The notes beneath the pieces were generated by a model, which worked only from the letters and a program-made list of their open reading frames with translations, was not told the origin of the DNA and made no database searches. The position numbers and the translations under genes are program-made. From the NCBI RefSeq assembly GCF_012273655.1, contig NZ_JAAWWP010000011.1:62001-126000 (forward strand): a stretch of 64,000 nt of DNA. Reading direction: 5' to 3'. The DNA is from Streptomyces physcomitrii. GTDB taxonomy: Bacteria > Actinomycetota > Actinomycetes > Streptomycetales > Streptomycetaceae. Shown piece by piece: positions 58,580-64,000 of this stretch; positions within the stretch are counted from its first letter, which is position 1; the number at the start of each line of letters is the position of its first letter.

Positions 58580-59307
58580 CCATCGGCCGCAGCAGGCAGG
58601 GCGGATTCCTCACCCTGAGCCTGGACGCCCCCGAGCGCCGCAACGCGCTCTCCGCGACGCTCGTCCGGGACCTCGCCGAGGCGCTCGCCGAGGCGGGTGC
58701 CGACCCCGGCGTACGCGCCGTGGTCCTCACCCACAGCGGCAACACCTTCTGCGCGGGTGCCGATCTGCGCGAGCCCCCGGACCCGGAGGCCTTCGTCGCC
58801 CTGCTGCGGGGGATCGTCGCGCTGCCGAAGCCCGTGGTGGCCCGGGTGGCCGGGCATGTCCGGGCCGGCGGCCTGGGCCTGCTCGGCGCCTGCGACCTGG
58901 CGGCGGCGGGGGAGGGCTCCACCTTCGCCTTCACGGAGGTGCGGATCGGGGTGGCCCCGGCGGTGATCTCGATGCCGCTGCTGCCGCGCCTGGACCCGCG
59001 GGCGGCGGCCCGCTGGTACCTCACCGGGGAGAAGTTCGGCGCCGCCGAGGCCGCCGCGGCGGGCCTGGTCACCGCGGCCGGGCCGGAGGTGGACGCGGTG
59101 CTCGCCCCCCTCCTCGACGGGCTGCGCAGGGCCGCCCCCGGGGCCCTGGCCGAAACGAAGAGACTTCTGACGGTTAAGGTGCTTGACACCTTCGACGAGC
59201 AGGCCGGAGAGCTGATCGCGCTGTCGGCGCGGCTGTTCACCACCGACGAGGCACGCGAGGGGACGACCGCCTTCCTCGAACGACGGGATGCCGCATGGGT
59301 GTGGTGA
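58576..59307 (+). CDS. enoyl-CoA hydratase/isomerase
   Basis: 243 aa. Crotonase-fold oxyanion-hole segments NTFCAGADLREPP and RAGGLGLLGACDLAAAG are present, as is FAFTEVRIGVAPAVISM. The family hydrates enoyl-CoA or cleaves 3-hydroxy-3-methylglutaryl-type intermediates. Overlaps the ligase by 4 bp and the TetR gene by up to 13 bp. A hydration step after carboxylation, analogous to AtuE or methylglutaconyl-CoA hydratase, would complete the route; this is inferred from order. Confidence 0.9.
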   Translation: MTIGRSRQGGFLTLSLDAPERRNALSATLVRDLAEALAEAGADPGVRAVVLTHSGNTFCAGADLREPPDPEAFVALLRGIVALPKPVVARVAGHVRAGGLGLLGACDLAAAGEGSTFAFTEVRIGVAPAVISMPLLPRLDPRAAARWYLTGEKFGAAEAAAAGLVTAAGPEVDAVLAPLLDGLRRAAPGALAETKRLLTVKVLDTFDEQAGELIALSARLFTTDEAREGTTAFLERRDAAWVW

Positions 59308-59882
59308 CGTCACCGAAGCAGGACCGCAGCCGGGTCACCCGGCAGCGGCTGCTCGAAGCCGCCGTGTCCTGCCTGGCCGAACGCGGCTGGTCGGGCTCGA
59401 CGGTCTCGGTCGTCGCCGAACGCGCCGGGGTCTCCCGCGGCGCCGCCCAGCACCACTTCCCCACCCGCGAGGACCTCTTCACCGCCGCCGTCGAGTACGT
59501 CGCCGAGGAGCGGTCCACCGCGCTGCGCCAGCTCTTCCCGGAGGGCGGCGCGGACCGCCGGGAGGTCGTCACCGCCCTGGTGGACCTCTTCACGGGACCG
59601 CTCTTCCGGGCCGCCCTGCAACTGTGGGTGGCCGCCGCCAACGAGGAGCAACTCGGCACCAGGGTCGCCGAGTTGGAGGCACGGGTGGGCCGCGAGACGC
59701 ATCGGATCGCGGTGGAGATGCTCGCCGTGGACGAGTCCCGCCCCGGCGCCCGGGAGACCGTGCAGGGCTTCCTCGACATGGCCCGCGGCCTCGGCCTCGC
59801 CCATCTGCTCACCGACGACACGGGCCGCCGCGCCCGGGTGGTCGCGGAGTGGGCGCGCATCCTCGACGGCGCCCTCGGCTGA
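59295..59882 (+). CDS. TetR-family regulator terminating the acyl-CoA operon
   Basis: 195 aa. HTH near residues 31-57: GSTVSVVAERAGVSRGAAQH then HFPTREDLF, with TetR-like VTRQRLLEAAVSCLAERGW before it. ATG 59295 and in-frame GTGs at 59301 and 59304 are possible starts; GTG 59304 makes the ATGA/GTGA-style 4-bp overlap used throughout the operon. The ligand domain resembles acyl-CoA-responsive regulators. It probably represses its own operon via the dyad at 49314-49340, with an acyl-CoA intermediate as inducer (inference). Confidence 0.9.
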   Translation: MGVVTSPKQDRSRVTRQRLLEAAVSCLAERGWSGSTVSVVAERAGVSRGAAQHHFPTREDLFTAAVEYVAEERSTALRQLFPEGGADRREVVTALVDLFTGPLFRAALQLWVAAANEEQLGTRVAELEARVGRETHRIAVEMLAVDESRPGARETVQGFLDMARGLGLAHLLTDDTGRRARVVAEWARILDGALG

Positions 59883-59954
59883 GGACGGCGTCCTCGGCGG
59901 AAGACGACGTCCTCAGCTGAAGACGACTTCCTCGGCTGAAGAGGACTTCCTCGG
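59879..59954. repeat. four 19-bp repeats, each self-complementary
   Basis: Units such as CTGAGGACGGCGTCCTCGG and CTGAAGACGACTTCCTCGG repeat four times without gaps; each contains the GAGGAC/GTCCTC or GAAGAC/GTCCTC arms of a small hairpin. The first unit contains the TetR stop codon. The array lies between the convergent TetR and citrate synthase genes and may terminate transcription. Confidence 0.6.
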
Positions 59955-60063
59955 CCGAGACCGAGACCGAGACCCAGGCCGAGACCGAGGCCGAGATGGG
60001 GCCAGAGATCGGGCCAGAGGCGGGCCCGAGACCGGAGCCGAGGTGCCCGGAGCCGAGGTGCCC
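59955..60063. repeat. GAGACC-type simple repeats and a 15-bp duplication
   Basis: CCGAGA(C/G) hexamers recur from 59955 to about 60000, and GGAGCCGAGGTGCCC is duplicated exactly at 60034-60063. No gene is seen in 59883-60138. This is low-complexity sequence adjoining the 19-bp repeats. Confidence 0.5.
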
Positions 60064-60138
60064 GGCGCCGGGTCGTCCTCCCGGTGCCGGGCGGGCCGGG
60101 GCGGCGCCGGGCCCTGACGCCCGCGCCGCCGCCGGGGC

Positions 60139-61248
60139 TCAGCTCCGCCGGCCGCCGATGCCGTCGAAGCCCTCGATGGACTGCGGCGGGCGGGTGCCCG
60201 GGCCCACGTAGCGGGCCGAGGGGCGCACCAGGCGGCCGGTGCGCTTCTGCTCCAGGATGTGCGCCGACCAGCCCGCGGTACGGGCGCAGGTGAACATCGA
60301 GGTGAACATGTGCGCCGGGACCTCGGCGAAGTCCAGGACGATGGCCGCCCAGAACTCCACGTTGGTGGCGAGCACCCGGTCCGGGCGGCGGGCGTGCAGC
60401 TCGGCGAGGGCCGCCTTCTCCAGGGCCTCGGCGACCTCGAAGCGCGGGGCGCCCAGCTCGCGGGCGGTGCGGCGCAGCACCCGGGCGCGCGGGTCCTCGG
60501 CGCGGTAGACGCGGTGCCCGAAGCCCATCAGGCGCTCACCCTTGTCGAGGGCGCCCTTCACATAGGCCTCGGCGTCCCCGGTGCGCTCGATCTCCTCGAT
60601 CATGTGCAGCACCCGGGAGGGGGCGCCGCCGTGCAGCGGGCCGGACATCGCGCCGACCGCGCCGGACAGGGCGGCGGCCACATCGGCGCCGGTGGAGGCG
60701 ATGACCCGGGCGGTGAAGGTGGAGGCGTTCATGCCGTGCTCGGCGGCCGAGGTCCAGTAGGCGTCCACGGCGGCGACATGCTTGGGGTCCGGCTCGCCGC
60801 GCCAGCGGATCATGAACCGCTCGACCACCGACTGCGCCTGGTCGATCTCGCGTTGCGGCACCATCGGCAGGCCCTGGCCGCGCGCCGACTGGGCGACGTA
60901 GGAGAGCGCCATCACGGCGGCGCGGGCGAGGTCCTCGCGGGCCTGCTCGGCGTCGATGTCCAGCAGCGGGCGCAGCCCCCACACCGGGGCGAGCATGGCG
61001 AGGGCGGACTGCACGTCCACCCGGATGTCCCCGGAGTGCACCGGGATCGGGAAGGGCTCGGCGGCCGGCAGGCCCGGATTGAAGGCCCCGTCGACGAGCA
61101 GCCCCCAGACATTGCCGAAGGAGACGTTGCCGACCAGGTCCTCGATGTCGACGCCCCGGTACCGCAGGGCGCCGCCTTCCTTGTCGGGTTCGGCGATCTC
61201 CGTCTCGAACGCGACGACTCCTTCAAGTCCGGGTACGAAGTCGGACAT
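60139..61248 (-). CDS. citrate synthase 2 (CitA-type)
   Basis: 369 aa; ATG preceded by AAGGAG. FVPGLEGVVAFETEIAEPDK and YRGVDIEDL at the N-terminus, SGPLHGGAPSRVL with the oxaloacetate-binding His, and GFGHRVYRAEDPRARV with the second His are those of type-II-like citrate synthases. At the position usually occupied by the catalytic Asp (NVDF) it has Glu298 in TNVEFWAAIVLDF, as I recall for mycobacterial CitA. It condenses acetyl-CoA or a related acyl-CoA with oxaloacetate; a non-canonical substrate is possible. Divergent from pdxH. Confidence 0.87.
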   Translation of the reverse strand: MSDFVPGLEGVVAFETEIAEPDKEGGALRYRGVDIEDLVGNVSFGNVWGLLVDGAFNPGLPAAEPFPIPVHSGDIRVDVQSALAMLAPVWGLRPLLDIDAEQAREDLARAAVMALSYVAQSARGQGLPMVPQREIDQAQSVVERFMIRWRGEPDPKHVAAVDAYWTSAAEHGMNASTFTARVIASTGADVAAALSGAVGAMSGPLHGGAPSRVLHMIEEIERTGDAEAYVKGALDKGERLMGFGHRVYRAEDPRARVLRRTARELGAPRFEVAEALEKAALAELHARRPDRVLATNVEFWAAIVLDFAEVPAHMFTSMFTCARTAGWSAHILEQKRTGRLVRPSARYVGPGTRPPQSIEGFDGIGGRRS

Positions 61249-61348
61249 CGGGCGGCTCCTTGGGTGCGACGGTGGTCGGCGGCTCTGCGCGGTGCGCCCC
61301 GCGGCTCGGGGGCGACGGCCCGGCGTGCCACTCCTAGGGTGAGTGTGC

Positions 61349-61488
61349 GGCACTGAGTGCCACTGTGCCATCGAGAGGGTCCGCGCGTCGATGGTGCGGA
61401 CACGGGATCCCGGCCGGGGTGGGTACGGGATCCGGCCGGGGCGGTACGGAGATCCGGCCGGGGCGCTACGGGGACCCGCCCGGGCCGG
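61349..61488. promoter_or_regulatory. divergent control region of citrate synthase and pdxH, with dyad and tandem repeats
   Basis: GGCACT-G-AGTGCC (61349-61361) is a perfect 6-bp-arm dyad, preceded by a separate GTGCCACT at 61325. Farther on, four copies of a 21-23-bp unit (TACGGGATCCGGCCGGGGCGG and variants, 61401-61488) repeat in tandem. The region carries the promoters of both genes; a regulator is not identified. Confidence 0.4.
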
Positions 61489-61535
61489 GTGCCGGAGCCG
61501 CCGGGATGTGGTGCCGGATGCGGCAGGATGGCCGG

Positions 61536-62336
61536 GTGACCGACCCCACCGCCGAGGCCGCCGACGCCCTCGCCGCCGATGCCGCCGCCGACGCGCGGGG
61601 CGCCGCCGACCGGCCGCGCCCCGCCGCCCCGGAGACCGCCCTCGACCCCGCCGGGATGCGCGAGCAGTACCGCACCGAGGGCCTGGACGCGCGCACGCTG
61701 GCCGCCGATCCGATGACGCAGTTCGGCCACTGGTTCCGGGAGGCCGCCGAATCGGCCATGCTCGGCGGCCTCTACGAGCCCAACGCCATGATCGTCTCCA
61801 CCGCCGACGCCGAGGGCCGCCCGAGCGCCCGCACCGTACTGATGAAGCAGTACGACGCCCGCGGCTTCGTCTTCTTCACCAACTACGGCTCCCGCAAGGC
61901 CCGCGAGCTGGCCGCCAACCCGCACCTCTCGCTGCTCTTCCCCTGGCATCCGATGGCCCGCCAGGTCCTGGTGACCGGCACCGCGGCCCGCACCTCCGCC
62001 GAGGAGACCGCCGCCTACTTCCGCTCCCGCCCGCACGGCTCGCAGCTCGGCGCCTGGGCCAGCGCCCAGTCCGAGGTCATCGCCTCGCGCGGTGAACTCG
62101 ACCGCCGCTGGGCGGAGTTGAACGCCCGCTACCCGGTGGGCACCGAGGTGCCGGTGCCGCCGCACTGGGGCGGCTTCCGGGTCACCCCGGCCGCCGTCGA
62201 GTTCTGGCAGGGCCGCCGCAACCGGCTGCACGACCGGCTGCGGTACGTACGGGAGGGCGGCGCGGACGGGCGCGTACCGGAGGGCGGTCGCGAGGGCGGG
62301 GCCGCGGGCTGGCGGGTGGAGCGGCTCAGTCCGTGA
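61536..62336 (+). CDS. pdxH: pyridoxamine 5'-phosphate oxidase
   Basis: 266 aa from GTG 61536. MREQYRTEGLDARTLAADPM, AMIVSTADAEGRPSARTVLM with the FMN-binding arginine, FFTNYGSRKARELAANP, and C-terminal WQGRRNRLHDRLRY with the PLP-binding RLHDR are all conserved. It oxidises pyridoxamine or pyridoxine phosphate to PLP. The N-terminal 40 residues are an Ala-rich extension. CAGGAT lies 6 nt before the GTG, so it may be leaderless. Confidence 0.93.
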   Translation: MTDPTAEAADALAADAAADARGAADRPRPAAPETALDPAGMREQYRTEGLDARTLAADPMTQFGHWFREAAESAMLGGLYEPNAMIVSTADAEGRPSARTVLMKQYDARGFVFFTNYGSRKARELAANPHLSLLFPWHPMARQVLVTGTAARTSAEETAAYFRSRPHGSQLGAWASAQSEVIASRGELDRRWAELNARYPVGTEVPVPPHWGGFRVTPAAVEFWQGRRNRLHDRLRYVREGGADGRVPEGGREGGAAGWRVERLSP

Positions 62337-62384
62337 ACTGCCCGGCCCCCGGCGGCCGTTGAGGAGAGGCGGGAGCGGGGGTGC

Positions 62385-63245
62385 TCAGGAGGTGAGCACG
62401 CCCTCCAGGAAGGGTTCCACCGCGGCGCGCCACTCGCCGGGGCGGTCGAGGTGGACGAGGTGGCCCGCCTCGGGCACCTCCGCGTACCGGCCGCGGGGCA
62501 GCACGCGGACCATCTCCTGGGCCTCCGCGCGGCCGAGTTCGCCGTCGAGGCCGCGGACCACCAGGGTGGGGCAGTCCACCGCGGCCAGCTCCTCCCAGTG
62601 CGCGTCGTAGACCCAGTGCTCCCGGGACCTGAGCATGTGCGCGGGGTCGAAGACCGGGCGCCAGCCGTCCTCGGTCTCGGTCATCACCGCCGCGTAGAAC
62701 TCGGCGCGGCTCGGATTCGGCCGCTCCAGCCAGGGGTCCGTCTCGCCGAACCATCTTCGGACCTCCGCGAGCGAGCCGAAGGGCAGCGGCCAGGCGTCGT
62801 ACCAGTCCTCCCAGACGCGCTGGCTGGCGAGGCCGAGCGCGGAGGCCCGCATGTCGCAGATGATCAGCGCGCGCACCAGGTCGGGGCGCTGGGCGGCCAG
62901 CTGCCAGGCGTTCAGGGCGCCCATGGAGTGGCCGACGAGCACGGCGGGGCCCAGCTCCAGCTGCTCCAGGACGGCGGCCAGGTCCTCGACGTAGGCCTCC
63001 CTGGTCCAGGGGCCGGCGCCGGGCTTCTCGCTGCGGCCGTGGCCGCGCTGGTCGAGGGCGACGGTGCGGTGGCGGGCGGCCAGCCATCCGGCGGTGCCCG
63101 TCCAGTGGCCGGCGCAGCCCATCAGGCCGTGCAGCAGTAAGACGCCGCTGTCCGCCGGGGCCCCGCCGGCGCCCGCTGCACCCGTGAACTCACGGGCGGC
63201 CAGGCGCACTCCGTCCGCGCCGCTCAGCTCGATGTGCCGCTCCAT
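62385..63245 (-). CDS. alpha/beta hydrolase
   Basis: 286 aa; ATG with AGGT upstream. Oxyanion region VLLLHGLMGCAGHW, nucleophile elbow VGHSMGALNAWQLA (Ser), acid near LVVRGLDGELG and His in VPEAGHLVHLDRP make a complete triad. RTVALDQRGHGRSEKPG fits the esterase/haloperoxidase-like group. Substrate unknown. A LexA-box-like dyad sits 89-104 bp upstream, with a -10-like TAGCGT beside it, hinting at DNA-damage control. Confidence 0.9.
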   Translation of the reverse strand: MERHIELSGADGVRLAAREFTGAAGAGGAPADSGVLLLHGLMGCAGHWTGTAGWLAARHRTVALDQRGHGRSEKPGAGPWTREAYVEDLAAVLEQLELGPAVLVGHSMGALNAWQLAAQRPDLVRALIICDMRASALGLASQRVWEDWYDAWPLPFGSLAEVRRWFGETDPWLERPNPSRAEFYAAVMTETEDGWRPVFDPAHMLRSREHWVYDAHWEELAAVDCPTLVVRGLDGELGRAEAQEMVRVLPRGRYAEVPEAGHLVHLDRPGEWRAAVEPFLEGVLTS

Positions 63246-63735
63246 TGACCTGGCACCCCCCTCGATCCCCTAGACGGTGGTTGCTCCGGGCCGCGCCGTT
63301 CGCTGCTCCTCGGGACGGCCACCGGTCACGCTATCGAACCCCTATTCGAAAACATGTGCTGTGCGGCAAGGACCCCTCGTACGAGTGACGGCGCGGCGGG
63401 ATTGTCGCTCGCGGCGCTGGGGAGATTCGGAGCGGGAGGCGGGCCGCTCGGGGAAACCGGTCCGACGGGTACGACCCTGGGAGCTCGGGGCTCCGGGTCG
63501 GGACAGGGGAGGCGGGGCCCCGGCGCCGCGAGGTGCCGGGGTCCTGAGTCCGTTCGCCGACGCTCATCCTCAGGGCTCCTCCGACATCCTCGGGACTCCC
63601 GTGAGTCATATGCCGGTCACAGCCTTGCAGGAAATCCCGCTCAGCGCTGCGGCCCGGAGCTGTGAATTCCGAAAACGGCGCGACCTGATCGGTCCGCCGC
63701 CCGAAGGCCCCGTCCCGGCGCCCCGGGCGCGGGGT
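63246..63735. other. 490-bp gap without a convincing gene
   Basis: Both strands contain short open frames here (103 aa on plus, 92 aa on minus), but neither has a ribosome site or a protein-like pattern. The stretch holds the LexA-like dyad (63334-63349), the palindrome CTCGTACGAG (63377-63386) and the downstream gene's 3' flank. It is read here as promoter and spacer sequence. Confidence 0.4.
63334..63349 (-). promoter_or_regulatory. LexA/SOS-box-like dyad
   Basis: TCGAAC-CCCT-ATTCGA matches the actinobacterial LexA consensus TCGAAC-N4-GTTCGA with one substitution. It overlaps a TAGCGT -10-like element on the minus strand in front of the alpha/beta hydrolase gene, a position where LexA would repress. 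Confidence 0.5.
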
Positions 63736-64000
63736 TCAGCGCTTGGCGACGAAGACGTGCGAGGCGATCTCCGGGTCCAGCTCCGCGGCCTCGCCGCCGC
63801 TGCCGACCAGGACCCCGCCCGGCGACTGGGTCACGCTGACCACGGCGCCCGGCTGGAGCCCGGCCCGGCGCAGCGTGTACATCAACTGGGCGTCGTTCTG
63901 GATGGGTTCGCCGATGCGGCGCACCACGACGGTCTTGCCCTCCTCGCCGGTCTCCAGGTCGGAGAGGGAGACCAGGGAGTCGTTGAGGAAGGGGTCGGCG
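63736..64000 (-). CDS. DtxR/IdeR-type metal-dependent regulator, C-terminal part (runs off the right edge)
   Basis: About 87 C-terminal codons: ADPFLNDSLVSLSDLETGEE then GKTVVVRRIGEPIQNDAQLM, TLRRAGLQPGAVVSVTQSPG and ASHVFVAKR. This is the SH3-like/FeoA domain plus interdomain region of DtxR-family iron or manganese repressors. The winged helix and metal sites lie outside the window, so DmdR1-like iron specificity or MntR-like manganese specificity is open. The stop codon is well separated from the hydrolase gene on the same strand. Confidence 0.82.
   Translation of the reverse strand, partial: ADPFLNDSLVSLSDLETGEEGKTVVVRRIGEPIQNDAQLMYTLRRAGLQPGAVVSVTQSPGGVLVGSGGEAAELDPEIASHVFVAKR

Noticed and set aside
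59879..59954. CRISPR-like interpretation of the 19-bp repeats
   Set aside because: Units abut without spacers and each is self-complementary, so it is a tandem repeat, not an array.
63354..63665. 103-codon plus-strand frame and 92-codon minus-strand frame in the last gap
   Set aside because: No ribosome sites and repetitive Gly/Arg/Ser or Pro/Arg content; treated as spacer.
1..64000. tRNA, rRNA or CRISPR array
   Set aside because: I saw no cloverleaf-type sequence, conserved rRNA stretch or regularly spaced repeat-spacer pattern. A tool-based tRNA scan was not possible.

Overview
The window is high-GC actinobacterial DNA and almost certainly Streptomyces. Codons end mostly in G or C and GTG starts are common. 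Neighbouring genes overlap tightly (ATGA, GTGA, TGATG). The gene families also fit: futalosine-route menaquinone genes, DUF3027, DUF2530, the DUF6879/XRE module and an ATP-grasp RiPP cassette. No rRNA, tRNA, CRISPR array or prophage was seen. Both ends cut through genes.

Layout. 1-4.5 kb is an aromatic catabolic block: a truncated gentisate 1,2-dioxygenase reads left, and a divergent operon encodes a thioesterase, a salicylyl-CoA 5-hydroxylase fused to an Old-Yellow-Enzyme domain, and a nitrilase. 4.5-11.3 kb holds a glycine/aspartate-tailed protein, a helicase-associated-domain protein, membrane proteins, a HAD phosphatase and a cold-shock protein. 11.3-16.5 kb carries mqnD, mqnB, a lipoprotein, an MFS transporter and DUF3027. 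A 196-bp inverted-repeat element with CTAG duplications abuts the DUF3027 stop codon. 17-25 kb has a large sacsin-like GHKL ATPase, small conserved proteins and a CtpE-like P-type ATPase.

25-43.5 kb is a mixed, mostly chromosomal stretch. It contains DUF2530, an NmrA oxidoreductase with a divergent TetR and twin operators, a purine permease, an orphan ribbon-helix-helix protein, a MarR/MFS pair, RNA 2',3'-cyclic phosphodiesterase, an aldo/keto reductase, a Uma2 nuclease, SGNH and secreted proteins, a double-FHA ABC transporter, a PPOX protein, serC, and a fused FAD/Fe-S dehydrogenase.

43.6-47.7 kb is the most interesting block. A three-gene regulatory module (small Cys protein, DUF6879, XRE/DUF5753) lies directly upstream of a graspetide cassette: precursor tgmA, ATP-grasp ligase tgmB and PIMT-like methyltransferase tgmC, with 1-4 bp overlaps. 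The expected product is an ester- or amide-cross-linked peptide that may also carry an aspartimide.

49.3-59.9 kb is one acyl-CoA catabolic operon: TIGR03084 protein, AtuA-like protein, biotin-dependent carboxylase beta and alpha subunits, acyl-CoA dehydrogenase, AMP-ligase, enoyl-CoA hydratase, and a terminal TetR gene. A TetR-type dyad lies in front of the first gene. 60-64 kb has a type-2 citrate synthase divergent from pdxH, an alpha/beta hydrolase with a LexA-box-like site upstream, and the C-terminal end of a DtxR-type metal regulator.

A recurring regulatory theme is a -10 hexamer 6-7 bp before the start codon with little or no Shine-Dalgarno sequence (serC, marR, the FHA-ABC gene and others). 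This suggests many leaderless transcripts.
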